NCBI GenBank assembly: GCA_009823505.1
Contig: VZQC01007982.1
Span: 6,804,931 to 6,868,930 of the forward strand
Length of the DNA stretch: 64,000 nt
Direction of reading: 5' to 3'
From: Rhizomys pruinosus
Taxonomy: Eukaryota; Chordata; Mammalia; Rodentia; Spalacidae
A program made the position numbers and the translations under genes. Below are positions 43,335 through 53,104 of this stretch, one piece after another. How positions within the stretch are numbered: position 1 is the stretch's first letter; every line of letters starts with the position of its first letter. A model generated the notes under the pieces. It was given only the letters and a program-made list of their open reading frames with translations. It had not been told where the DNA came from and made no database searches.

Positions 43335-43558
43335 TTTAAATTTTATTTTATTTTTTATGTGTATGAATGTACTGTCTGCATGTAGGTTGGTGCACCTGTG
43401 TCGTGCAATGCTACGGAGGTCAGAAGAGGGCGTCGGATTCCCCTGGAACTGGAGTTAAAGACAGTTCTCAGCCACCATGTGGGTGCTGGGGATCAAACCC
43501 GGGTCCTCTGCAAGAGCAGTCAGTACTCTTAACCACTAGGCCATCTCTCCAGCCCCAG
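43335..43558 (-). mobile_element. B2 SINE, short subfamily
   Basis: TTTTTTAAATTTTATTTTAT to TAGGCCATCTCTCCAGCCCC. AGAAGTTTCTA before (43319) and after (43557) is a probable target duplication. Confidence 0.96.
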
Positions 43559-43635
43559 AAGTTTCTATTTTAGTACATACTCTGGAGTCTGGTTGCGTCT
43601 TCAGTGCCATCTTCTTTTTTTTAAATTTTTTTATT

Positions 43636-43760
43636 TTTGGGGGCTCCAGCTGTTCTGGAACTCACCTTGTAGACCAGGCTGGCCTTGAACTCACAAAGAT
43701 CCGCCTGTCTCTGCCTCTCAAGTGCTAGGATTAAAGGCGTGCACCACCACGCCCAGCATC
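43636..43760 (-). mobile_element. B1 SINE, lacking its 3'-most end
   Basis: GGGGCTCCAGCTGTTCTGGA to GGCGTGCACCACCACGCCCA. The GAGACAGGGTCTC part is missing. CAGTGCCATCTTCT repeats before (43600) and after (43761), marking the insertion. Confidence 0.93.
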
Positions 43761-43810
43761 AGTGCCATCTTCTATCCTTGGTGACATTCTAACATTCTTA
43801 GGGACTTTTT

Positions 43811-44048
43811 TAAAATTTTATTTATTTCTGTATGTGTATGAATGTACTGTCTGCATGCAGGTTTGTGCACCCGTGTCGTGCAATGCCACGGAGGTCAGAA
43901 GAGGGTGTCGGATTCCCCTGGAACTGGAATTCTCCTGGAATTGGAGTTTCGGACGGTTCTTCGCCGCCATGTGGGTGCTGGGGATCGAACCCGGGTCCTC
44001 TGTAAGAGCGGTCGGCACTCTTAACCGCTAGGCCATCTCTCCAGCCCC
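43811..44048 (-). mobile_element. B2 SINE, long subfamily, first of a direct pair
   Basis: Complement of the long B2 (GGAACTGGAATTCTCCTGGA). Target repeat TCTTAGGGACTTTTT lies at 43796-43810 and 44049-44063. Confidence 0.97.
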
Positions 44049-44063
44049 TCTTAGGGACTTTTT

Positions 44064-44320
44064 TTTTAAATTTTTTTTTTATTAATTTTATTTATTTCTT
44101 TATGTGTATGAATGTACTGTCTGCATGCAAGTTTGTGCACCCGTGTCGTGCAATGCCGCGGAGGTCAGAAGACGGTCTCGGATTCCCCTGGAACTGGAGT
44201 TCTCCTGGAATTGGAGTTTCAGACGGTTCTCGGCCGCCATGTGGGTGCTGGGGATCGAACCCAGGTCCTCTGTAAGAGCGGTCGGCGCTCTTAACCGCTA
44301 GGCCATCTCTCCAGCCCCCC
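44064..44320 (-). mobile_element. B2 SINE, long subfamily, second of a direct pair
   Basis: Same strand and subfamily as its neighbour, intact B box (complement GGGGATCGAACCC). Followed by a third TCTTAGGGACTTTTT at 44321-44335. Confidence 0.97.
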
Positions 44321-44335
44321 TCTTAGGGACTTTTT

Positions 44336-45145
44336 ACGTTTCTTGTAATGCAGTGTCTGTGCAGATCCTGGCAATTAAGGGACAGGGCACAGACTGAGAA
44401 GGAATCTGGTGAACAAGAAACTGAAGTGGTATAGGGCTAACTTTGTGACTTCTACACAAGATGGCGCTCTCTTCTCAGGAGAAGAGGACCTCTGGGGGAA
44501 AAAAAAAAAAAAAAGCATTACTCCTATCGCTGAGCTAGAAGCCTGAGGGCCAGGCTCCTGTTTGCCTGCTGCAATCCATTGCATCTGTGCAGTTGGCTTG
44601 AGCTGAGAATTATTAAGGTCAAAATCAGTGGCCTGCTGCCTTATCAATGTGTCTCTGTGATCATTTGTGTCAGCATTAATTATTTTCCCTTCCAGGGAGG
44701 AGAAGGGAGTAGAAATATACCCAGACTAACTGCAAGCCAGCTGCTTGCTGGTGAGCCTTGCGTTTTCAGATGAAGAAGACAGTAAATTGATCCCCTAGCT
44801 GTGATGGCTCCCCAGTGTCCAAATGGAAGATGCAGGAGGTCTCTGAGACCCCCGTGCAGACCTGGAGCTCTTGTCCTTCCCTCGTCCCTTCTGGTTGCTC
44901 TACATGTCACTGATTCGTACCCACAATGAAACCTTGCACATTCCAGGGACTATAGGAAGGGACCTTGTCACTCTGGCAGCTTGGCACAGAATTAAGCAGC
45001 TTCCAACCCACTTTAGGTTTCTGGCATTTTCTGGCATTGGCTGTGTGAGGCCTGGGGATTATTACTCTTCTTGCTAGTTTGTTGTAGCCGGATGCCTAAG
45101 CCCAAACACAAGCTTTCTTCCCTTTCATCCATTTTGGTGACAGAC
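44336..45145. other. Unique sequence with a weak exon-like signature
   Basis: No repeat except an A-run at 44499-44514. TTATTTTCCCTTCCAG (ending 44695) and CTGCTTGCTGGTGAGC (GT at 44751) would bound a 55-bp exon. This is a pattern only, with no protein or transcript support. Confidence 0.3.
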
Positions 45146-45361
45146 GCTAGCTCTTCCCTCAGATCCCGGCTGGAACAGCATCCTGGAGGCTACTTCCTCA
45201 GCTGGTCTGGCTGGTGGTCCCTGGAGTCATCACTTCCGATACTGCTTACTGGGCCAAATGTAGTCTTTTCCTTTGCCCCTGTGACTCAGTCCTGCTTTGG
45301 CAGCTTTCCCAGATTTGTCCCAGATTTGGGGTTCCTAGTTTTCCTCAGATGACAATGGCCT
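45146..45361 (+). repeat. 216-bp local duplication, copy 1
   Basis: Matches 46437-46652 in direct orientation without gaps; I count about five substitutions (roughly 98% identity). Starts GCTAGCTCTTCCCTCAGATC and ends TCAGATGACAATGGCCT. It is not a SINE or any repeat I know. Confidence 0.96.
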
Positions 45362-45765
45362 GGGCTCCTGGGTGTTTCTTACGAAGTTCCAAGTCAACAG
45401 AACTCACCGAGGAATCAGGAGCCCTTCCGGGACCCGCTCCTGTGCTTCTTGTACTCTCTGTAGATGCTGTCCTTGGGAAGCCAGCCGTTGGGGGTGGGGG
45501 GTGGGGTTCTGAAATAGCTCTGCTGTCTCTGCTAAGTTCTGAGGAGCCTGCCAAACTCCTGTGATTGTTGCATTATTTCGCATCTCAGAGTCAAGAGCAA
45601 CAAGATGATCAGTGGCCTCATCTTGTAGCCTCACAGACTGCCAAGTCGAGGTCAGTGCTAGAGTCGTGGTCTTGCTCCCAGCTTATGATTCACTAGAATA
45701 ATTTGAAGGAATCAACCATGTCAAAACATTAATATTTCCCCCTCATTCTTCCTTCTTTCCTTTTT
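45362..45765. other. Unique sequence between the duplication copies, nothing recognised
   Basis: Contains G-rich GGGGGTGGGGGGTGGGG at 45491-45507. No exon or repeat is identified. Confidence 0.5.
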
Positions 45766-45818
45766 AAGAATGTCAGTAGCCGGGACCAAACCAAACAAAA
45801 CGAAACAGAAAAATGAAA

Positions 45819-45991
45819 GCCGGGCGTGGTGGCGCACGCCTTTAATCCTAGCACTTGGGAGGCAGAGGCAGGCGGATCTTTGTGAGTTCAAGGCCAGCCT
45901 GGTCTACAGAGTGAGTTCCAGGACAGCTGGGGCTATAGAGAGACCCTGTCTCGAAAAGACCAAAACAAACAAACAAACAAACAAACAAAAA
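45819..45991 (+). mobile_element. B1 SINE preceded by an orphan B1-like tail
   Basis: GCCGGGCGTGGTGGCGCACG to CCCTGTCTCGAAAAGACC and an (AAAC)n tail. Target repeats AAGAATGTCAGTAGCCGG lie at 45766-45783 and 45992-46009, but the 35 bp between the left repeat and the B1 head (ACCAAACCAAACAAAACG...) resemble a second B1 tail. Confidence 0.95.
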
Positions 45992-46098
45992 AAGAATGTC
46001 AGTAGCCGGAGAGGCATGTGAGGTCAAGTCTGAGTTCATAGGCAAGAGATCATATTTGAATGCTGGAGGGAAAGATCCATCCAAAAAGGGAAGCAATC

Positions 46099-46358
46099 GG
46101 GGCTGGAGGGATGGCCTAGCGGTTAAGAGCGACGACTGCTCTTGCAGAGGACCCGGGTTCGATCCCCAGCACCCACATGGCGGCTGAGAACCGTCTGTGA
46201 CTCCGGTTCCAGGAGAACTCCAGTTCCAGGGGAATCCGAGACCGTCTTCTGACCTCCGCGGCATCGCACGACACGGGTGCGCAGACCTGCATGCAGACAA
46301 TACATTCATACACATAAAAAAAAATAAATAAATAAAAAAATTAAAAAAAAAAAAAAAA
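46099..46358 (+). mobile_element. B2 SINE, long subfamily, recent
   Basis: GGGGCTGGAGGGATGGCCTA, intact B box, 17-bp duplication and a long A-rich tail. Flanked by AAAGGGAAGCAA at 46085-46096 and 46357-46368. Confidence 0.97.
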
Positions 46359-46436
46359 AGGGAAGCAAAAGTATTTGTGATTGTTGACAGTGAAGAGTAA
46401 AACAACTAGGCCTTCAGACTCCTACTGCCCGCAGGT

Positions 46437-46652
46437 GCTAGCTCTTCCCTCAGATCCTGGCTGGAACAGCATCCTGGAGGCTACTTCCTCAGCTGGTCTG
46501 GCTGGTGGTCCCTGGAGTCATCACTTCCGATATTGCTTACTGGGCCAAATGTAGTCTTTTCTTTTGCCCCTGTGACTCAGTCCTGCTTTGGCAGCTTTCC
46601 CAGATTTGTCCCGGATTTGGGGTTCCTATTTTTCCTCAGATGACAATGGCCT
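46437..46652 (+). repeat. 216-bp local duplication, copy 2
   Basis: Direct copy of 45146-45361, offset by 1291 bp. The five differences I count are four C/T or A/G changes and one G/T (CCTAGTTTT versus CCTATTTTT). Unrelated sequence resumes on both sides. Confidence 0.96.
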
Positions 46653-46854
46653 ACTGGGCACAGGCATGGAAAATTCGAGAACAGTCATGAGGTCCACCTG
46701 TGATACCATACTTGCTGCTGCTAAAGGCTTATACCTCTGTTGACCAATTATCATTCCTTTCCCAATTCTACCATAGAGAGTTCCCTCCTCAATTCAAACT
46801 CTCCATCTATTCTTGGAATTTCATTCTCCTTCAGATTTATCCCTTTCAGGATCT

Positions 46855-47330
46855 GTGGCAAACTGATGTCATTAATGGATCGTGAATGGTCTCTGTAAAT
46901 CTTGCCCTCTGCCCTGCAACTTTCCAGTCCCTGCCTACTCTGACTCTGGGAGCTAGGATTCACGTGATTCCCAGGACAGGAGCAAAGTGGATGCAAAGAG
47001 AACTTGTTTGTGGGCTCTCTCTGTCTCTGGTTTTATCTCTGTCTCTCTGTCTCTGTCCCTCCCTTCCTCTGTTCCCCCTTCTCTTTCCCTCTTCTCTCTG
47101 TCGTTGCCTTTTGTCAGCTGATGAGAAGAAGCCTAGGGTAGCCTCTCGGGGATGAGGCCAATATGGAGAAGAGTGCATCATCTCAGCCAAAGCCATCTTA
47201 GAACAGCTGACTCCTAGCCAATCTACCAGACGTGTGAGTGGGATGATTCCAATGACCAGACTGATCCAGTCAATCCATCAACACATCAGCAAAAGAAATA
47301 GTTATTGTTGAACTCCGCTGCGCAATTTTG
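46855..47330 (+). mobile_element. MaLR/MLT1-like LTR relic
   Basis: TGGTCTCTGTAAATCTTGCC, GATGAGGCCAATATGGAGAA, GCATCATCTCAGCCAAAGCC and AGAAATAGTTATTGTTGAAC follow the 3' half of ancient MLT1-type LTRs. A TCTG-rich pyrimidine tract at 47017-47100 interrupts it. Confidence 0.5.
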
Positions 47331-47556
47331 AGTGGTTGTTAGGCAACCACATTGATACTACTATTGAATTTGTTCTGTTTTGAGGACAGGGGTTTTGTTA
47401 TATTATCCAGGATGGCCTTGAGCTCCCCAATCCTCCTCCCTCAGCCTCTTGAGTATTTATTCCAGGTGTGGGCCATGATACATGGCATATGGCATTGAAT
47501 TGAACACCATCAAAGATTTTTTTTTGCCCGTTTTTTTTCATTTTTAAAAATTTTTT

Positions 47557-47675
47557 ATAATGCTTTTATTGAAGTTTTGTGTATTTCAGACATTTCTCAG
47601 TTCAGTTTAGACATATTCCCTTTCCCTTTCCTTCCCTGCACCCCACCCCAAATCATGTATTCTGCTATAAATGTA
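47557..47675 (-). mobile_element. Probable L1 3'-end relic (partner of 5.9 kb copy)
   Basis: TGCTTTTATTGAAGTTTTGT, GTATTTCAGACATTTCTCAG, ATATTCCCTTTCCCTTTCC and CATGTATTCTGCTATAA align in order with 5915-6062. Confidence 0.5.
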
Positions 47676-47875
47676 TCAAAGATATTTTTGCTCTAGGATT
47701 CTGGGGGAAATTGAATTGGCCTCTTCTCTGTCTTGGCTAGTGAGAGTGGGCTGGGAGAACATTGAGAGGTTCTGGTGACTTGTTTGAACACAAAAGCACA
47801 CGCACAAGAGACGATGGTGTATAATGTGTGCGATGAAAGATGTATCTGAACATTAGGAGGGACTTTTTAATATTT

Positions 47876-47936
47876 TCGATTATATAATTATATAATATTA
47901 TATTATATAAAATTATATAATAATTTTCTATTATAT
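47876..47936. repeat. AT-rich low-complexity tract
   Basis: Runs of TATATAATTATATAAT-type sequence with short self-complementary stretches, at the tail side of an old B2. Confidence 0.85.
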
Positions 47937-48125
47937 GTGTATGAGTGTGTTGCATGCATGTATGTAAGACTAGCTGTGTCGTGCAATGCCTTTGGTGGAC
48001 ACAAGGTATCAGATCCTCTGGAAGTTACAGACAGTTGTTAGCCACAATGTGGATGTTGGGAACCAAACCTGGGTTTTCTGTGAGAGCAACCAGTGTTCTT
48101 ACCCCCTGAGCTGTCTCTTCAGCCC
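47937..48125 (-). mobile_element. B2 SINE, old
   Basis: GTGTATGAGTGTGTTGCATG, CTCTGGAAGTTACAGACAGT and TGAGCTGTCTCTTCAGCCCC. Confidence 0.88.
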
Positions 48126-48931
48126 CATGAGGGACGTTTGTGATCTTTGCCTGGCTCCATCACTGCCTCTTTTATTTAGCACATTTAGTTAAGGACGTGA
48201 GCAGCTGCTGTGTGGGAAGACTCGTGTGGACTTTGGGGTTATCATGTGTGGTACACTTGCCGGTATGAAACTCACCTCTAACAACAAGGGCTATGTCACA
48301 TGGATTACTGCAATAATATTGATTCTGTAAAGAGCTCCTTGTTTCCAGCCCAACCCATCCTGCCCGCCACTGCTAGATTGATTTACTTCAATACCAGTTC
48401 ATTCCCTTCTCTGGTCAAGGATATGTGATGACTCTGCAGGGCTTTGGGGGCTAAGCTTAAACTCAGTCTGATGTTTTGTTGGTCTATAATCCTATCTCCC
48501 TAGTCCATCTCAATACTTCCTCCAGCTCCAGGTGCTCAAGCACATGGGTCTACCCTAGGCTCTGGGCCTTCCCAAGGGAGAACAGGGTACTTTTCAACCA
48601 CCTTACTCACACTTACAGAGCTTACCTCCAAGCTCCTCTTCAGTCCTCATTGTGCTCATGAAGCCTCTTTGGCTACTCTAGAACATGTTAAACTTGCCTG
48701 TGTTAGAACCTAAAACAGTTGTAATTGGTGGTGGGTCTCACAGTGGCAGTCTCCATTGGTGAAAGCTAAGGGTAGGGAATCTAGACAAGGCCTGTAGAGT
48801 GGTCAGTTTAGAGTTGCTCTTGTTTGTAAGGGAACAGTTATTAAAAAGTGCTTGATCTTTTTCCTTATTCTACAAGCCCACAGGGGACAAGGAAAGGAAG
48901 TCTACACTGTTATGTATAATATGATCTTTTA
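48126..48931. other. Unique sequence, nothing recognised
   Basis: About 800 bp without identifiable repeat or supported exon. Confidence 0.5.
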
Positions 48932-48947
48932 AAAATTTGAGATGGAT

Positions 48948-49178
48948 GGGGGCTGGAGAGATGGCCTAGTGGTTAAGAGCGCCAGCCGCTCTTACAGAGG
49001 ACCCGGGTTCGATTCCTCAGCACCCACATGGTGGCTGAGAACCGTCTTTGACTCCAGTTACAGGGGAATCTGACACCCTCTTCTGACCTCCACGGCATTG
49101 TATGACACGGGTGCACAGACCTACATGCAGACAGTACATTCATACACATACAGAAATAAATAAAAAAAAAGAATTAAA
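48948..49178 (+). mobile_element. B2 SINE, short subfamily, recent
   Basis: GGGGGCTGGAGAGATGGCCT, a B box with one inserted base (GGTTCGATTCCTCAGC) and an A-rich tail. Perfect 15-bp target repeats AAAATTTGAGATGGA at 48932-48946 and 49179-49193. Confidence 0.97.
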
Positions 49179-49464
49179 AAAATTTGAGATGGAGATGGTG
49201 CCTTGGAAATTATGAAAGTTAAAAATATTTTCTTCATAGAATAAACAGCTATATTGAAAATGTTTTCATGTCTGCATACATGTGTAAAAATGGGTGTGTA
49301 AAACTAAGTCAGACAGTTAAGGAGTAGTTAAACCTCTAGCCCACTCAGAGGCCTGGCCATAAGAATAGTCTAACTAGAAGATCCTTCTGGAACAACTAGG
49401 AAGCAGAAATCTCAGGCTTTTCCCACTAAATTTTTCTGTAGGATTTGGTGTGCATGTAATGGCT

Positions 49465-49800
49465 GTCTTAGTTGGCTTCTGCTGCTAGAACAGAATACTA
49501 TGTACTTATAATGTATATAGAGAAAGTGATTTCTTACAGTTCTAGAGGGTGAAGATCCAGGCTTGTGTGTCTGGTGAAGGTTCTCTGCTCCCAAGGTGGT
49601 ATCTGCTACATATTCTTTAGTGTGGCTGAACATTGCCTCTCCCATGATGGAAGGGATAGCAGGTGCTAACCTGCTCCTTAAACCGTTTTATAAACAGTAA
49701 CCTATCCACAAAGGCAGAGTTCTCATGGCCCAACCCCTCCAAAATGCTTTGCCTTTTAATGCTGTTTCTTTATGAATTTGTGAGGAGACATGGACATTGA
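49465..49800. mobile_element. Mammal-wide ancient repeat (relative of 33.8-kb element)
   Basis: GTCTTAGTTGGCTTCTGCTG, ACAGTTCTAGAGGGTGAAGA, GTGTGTCTGGTGAAGGTTCT and AGTTCTCATGGCCCAACCCC. Class not assigned. Confidence 0.55.
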
Positions 49801-49867
49801 AGCCACAGCAGCAGCCGTTCCTTCTTCCTGATACCTTGTGGAAGGTCCTGGGAATCCTCCTAGATCA

Positions 49868-50270
49868 TTGTGGTGGTTTGAATGAGAAATATCCTCCACA
49901 GGTTCAGGTATCTGAACACTTCGTTCGCAGTTGGTGGCACTGTTTGGGGAGGTTTAGTAGGTATGGGCTTGCTGGAGGAAGCGTGTCATGGGGTGAGGGG
50001 CAGGGGCTTTGAAAGTTTGGATCCTTGCCTACTCCCAGTTCTCTCTCTGCTTCATGTTTGTGGGTAAAGATGTGAACTCTTCACTTCCTGTTCCCGCTAC
50101 CTACTGCCACGTCTCCCTGGCCCTGATGGACAACTCTCTGGAACCATAAGGCAATATATATATATTATATATATTGTATGTAAGTAAGATATATATAATA
50201 TATATAATATATATATAATATATATATATCTTACTTAAGTTGCTTTTGGTCATGATATTTTTCCTATAGC
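49868..50270 (+). mobile_element. Rodent LTR-like repeat containing an AT hairpin
   Basis: TTGTGGTGGTTTGAATGAGA, GGTGGCACTGTTTGGGGAGG, GCTGGAGGAAGCGTGTCATG and GTTGCTTTTGGTCATGATAT are phrases of a common muroid repeat. A 17-bp-arm inverted repeat has grown inside it at 50181-50237. Confidence 0.6.
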
Positions 50271-50274
50271 AACT

Positions 50275-50460
50275 GTGTGTGTGTGTGTGTGTGTGTGTTT
50301 ATGCTATGCATGTGTGTGTGTGCCCACAGGCCAGAAGAGAGGGCATAAGATTCCCTGAAGCTGGAGTTACATGTGGTTGTGAGCTGCCTGATGTGGATGC
50401 TAGGACCCCAACTCAAGAAGAGAAAGTGTTCTTAACCATTGAGCCATCTTTCAGTTATTC
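50275..50460 (-). mobile_element. B2/B3-like SINE, old, with (TG)n
   Basis: (TG)n at 50275-50297, GCCAGAAGAGAGGGCATAAG, CTGGAGTTACATGTGGTTGT and CCATTGAGCCATCTTTCAG. Confidence 0.75.
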
Positions 50461-50524
50461 TTTATCATTACTTTTTAACATTGATTTTACTCTAGTGAAA
50501 AACTAAAAAAAAATATTTTTTGGT

Positions 50525-50675
50525 ATTTTTCTTTTGAGACAGGGTCTCCCTATAGCCCCAGCTGGCCTGGAACTCACTCTGTAGACCAGGCTGGCCTTGA
50601 ACTTAAGGAGATCTACCAGCCTCTGCCTCTCAAGTGCTAGGATTAAAGGCGTGCATCACCATGCCCTGCCAAAAC
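50525..50675 (-). mobile_element. B1 SINE
   Basis: CTTTTGAGACAGGGTCTCCC to GGCGTGCATCACCATGCCCT. Confidence 0.96.
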
Positions 50676-50935
50676 TAAAAATATTAATCTAAGATCATCC
50701 AAATAGTCATTCTTTCAAACTTGCCATAATAGTTTTGTGATTAGATGTATACTTCATTGCTCTAAGCAAAGGCCAATGAAGCCACAGTGGCTGTTAGGAG
50801 GGAAGCAATTTCCCATAGTGAGAAGAGATTTGCCATTTGATGGTACAGGTGTGCTGAATGTTACTACAGTTTTGTACATAAGCTCATTCCGCTGAAGTCT
50901 GCAACTTAAAGTTCATTAGAGTAAGTATAGTATCT

Positions 50936-51050
50936 GGGCCTGGCGGGGCATGCATGCTTGTAATCCCAGCACATCGGAGGCTGAGGCAGGAAGATCAAGA
51001 GTCCAAACCCAGGTCAGGCTATATAGTGAAATACTCCCCCTCTCTGTCCC
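50936..51050 (+). mobile_element. B1-like SINE, very old
   Basis: GGGCCTGGCGGGGCATGCAT, GTAATCCCAGCACATCGGAG and GCTGAGGCAGGAAGATCAAG suggest a proto-B1 or 7SL-derived monomer. Confidence 0.65.
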
Positions 51051-51587
51051 TCCCTTTCTCTCATAATACAGGCAATAACAAGATTAAATTTGACACAAAC
51101 TTGAGAGTGTCACAATGCTAAGCGTATCTTCAATAGAATGAACTTTCCAGTGTTATCAGAGGGTACAATATTGAAGTAGACATTTGAGAAGTGCAATGCC
51201 CGTGTGTCTTGGTTATGTCTGAGGCCTGATTATTCTCAACTAGCAGACAAAGCCTTGAAACTACTAATATAATAATTTTGAACAACACTCTTATGTAAAC
51301 AGGCCTTCCCTGAATTAGTATCACAAAAGCCACACTACAAAGCGGACTGAAGAAAGAGCCAGACCTGAGGCTCTCTCTGTTATTGAACACAACACTGCTA
51401 ATTTGGTTTCAGCAAAACATTATCATTAAATTGGTATTGTTAATTTAACTATTATTAGATTTTCAGAAGGTTTTCTTTTTATTATGTTACTTACAAATCC
51501 TTAGCATTTATATGTGATTGAAAAAAAAAATGAACCAAATTTTATGTTTATATACATGTAAGTAACCTGATAAAAATTTTAGATTAG
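51051..51587. other. AT-rich unique sequence, nothing recognised
   Basis: No SINE and no supported frame in this 537-bp stretch. Confidence 0.5.
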
Positions 51588-51840
51588 GGGGCTGGAGAGA
51601 TAGCCTAGTGGTTAAGAGCACTGACTGCTCTTTCAGAGGACCCGGGTTCGATCCCCAGCACTCACATGGCTGCTAAGAACCGTCTGTAACTCCAATTCCA
51701 GGAGAACTCCAGTTCCAGGGGAATCCGACACCCTCTTCTGACCTCTGTGGCATTGCACAACAGGTGCACAAACCTACATGCAGACAGTACATTCATACAC
51801 ATACAAAAATAAATAAAATTAAAAAAAATAAAAAAATAAA
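51588..51840 (+). mobile_element. B2 SINE, long subfamily
   Basis: GGGGGCTGGAGAGATAGCCT, intact B box GGGTTCGATCCCC, the 17-bp duplication and an A-rich tail. Confidence 0.96.
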
Positions 51841-51947
51841 ATTCAAAATAGAAGGTTCCTGTAATATTTTCCTTTGAAAGAACTGGCTATTCATTATCCT
51901 AATTTGAAAAAAAAAATCTAGTTGGACAGAAAGATCCTTAGGTTACA

Positions 51948-52175
51948 GGGCTAGAGAGATAGCTTGTGGTTAAGAGCACTGACTGTTCTTGCAGAAGACC
52001 TGGGTTCAATTCCCAGCACCCACATAATGACTAACAACCATCCATAACTCTAGTTCCAGGGGATCTAACACCCTCTTTGGATCGCTGCAGGCATTGGATT
52101 TTACAGGTGCACTTATAGACACGCAGGCAATATATTCATACACATACAATAGAAATATTAAAATATTTTAAAAAA
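51948..52175 (+). mobile_element. B2 SINE, older
   Basis: AGGGCTAGAGAGATAGCTTG, GGGTTCAATTCCCAGCACCC, then a variant 3' half (CTTTGGATCGCTGCAGGCAT). Confidence 0.9.
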
Positions 52176-52249
52176 AGATCTTTAGGTTACATTTATATTA
52201 CTGACAACAGAATTTTTTCTTCTAATCTTCTAATAGTGATTACAATATC

Positions 52250-52312
52250 ATTCTTCACTGGTATAACCCCAGCACCTGGCATATTATGGTAGATCAATAA
52301 ACACTAAATGGG
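52250..52312 (+). mobile_element. MIR 3'-end fragment
   Basis: CCCCAGCACCTGGCATATTA and GATCAATAAACACTAAATG resemble the MIR/L2 3' terminus. Confidence 0.5.
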
Positions 52313-52539
52313 AGTGGTTGCCTTCATTTGAGTGGTATGAAATGGATTGGGGTTGGTGTGAAATAGGTTGGAAATTGATTAGAAGGTGAGAATGAATATG
52401 CGTTCCTCTCTTGCAGAGTTGTCTAATGGGGCCAGAGGTTCTGATGACACAAGGCCTGAGATGGTTCACCTTTATTTGTTTGAGACGGTTGGGATGTTAC
52501 TCTTTAAAAAATGTTTTATCACTTTTATTTCATGTGTGC

Positions 52540-52712
52540 TCACATTTTATGGAGCTCACCGAGTAGGCTAGCCTGGCTGGTCAGAGAGCCCCAAGGATCC
52601 ATCTCTTTCTGCCTCCCTGGTGCTAAGATTACAAGGGTGTACCCCCATGTCTGGTGTTGTTCAATATTGATTCTATGGGGAACACAACTGAGGTCTTTGT
52701 GCTTGCAAGGTG
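52540..52712 (-). mobile_element. B3/B4-type SINE fragment
   Basis: GGAGCTCACCGAGTAGGCTA, GATTACAAGGGTGTACCCCC and CTGAGGTCTTTGTGCTTGCA; close to 42865-43025. Confidence 0.7.
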
Positions 52713-52729
52713 AGTGCTTTTTAAAATTT

Positions 52730-52757
52730 TATTATTATTGTTATTATTATTATTAGT
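52730..52757. repeat. Simple repeat (TTA)n
   Basis: A TTATTATTG-type run joining a B3-like fragment to a B1. Confidence 0.9.
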
Positions 52758-52893
52758 CTTTTCGAGACAGGGTCTCCCTGTAGCTCCAGCTGTCCTGGAA
52801 CTCACTCTGTAGCTGGCCTTGAACTCACAAAGATCCGCCTGCCTCTGCCTCCCGAGTGCTAGAATTAAAGGCGTGTGCCACCACACCCAGCTA
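52758..52893 (-). mobile_element. B1 SINE with a 10-bp central deletion
   Basis: TTTTCGAGACAGGGTCTCCC to GTGTGCCACCACACCCAGC. ACTCTGTAG passes directly to CTGGCCTTG, lacking ACCAGG and its neighbours. Confidence 0.95.
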
Positions 52894-53092
52894 TTTTATT
52901 ATTTTTATTTTGTGTGTATGAGTGTATTGCCTGCATGTCTGTAAGTGCACCTGTGTCATGTAATGCCCATGGAGGTCAGAAGAGGGCATCAGATTCCTGT
53001 GGAATTGGAGTTACAGATGGTTTTTAGCCACCATGTGAGGGCTAGGAATTGAACCTGGGTCCTCTTAACTGCTGAGCCATCTCTACAGTACT
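52894..53092 (-). mobile_element. B2 SINE, short subfamily, head internally deleted
   Basis: TTTTATTATTTTTATTTTGT to GAACCTGGGTCCTCTTAACT and GAGCCATCTCTACAG. The segment between the A and B boxes is missing. Confidence 0.92.
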
Positions 53093-53104
53093 TGAGGTGG
53101 TTAA

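Noticed and set aside
45848..46405. 185-codon minus-strand frame
   Set aside because: Built from antisense B2 and B1 sequence; the same peptides recur at every SINE in the window.
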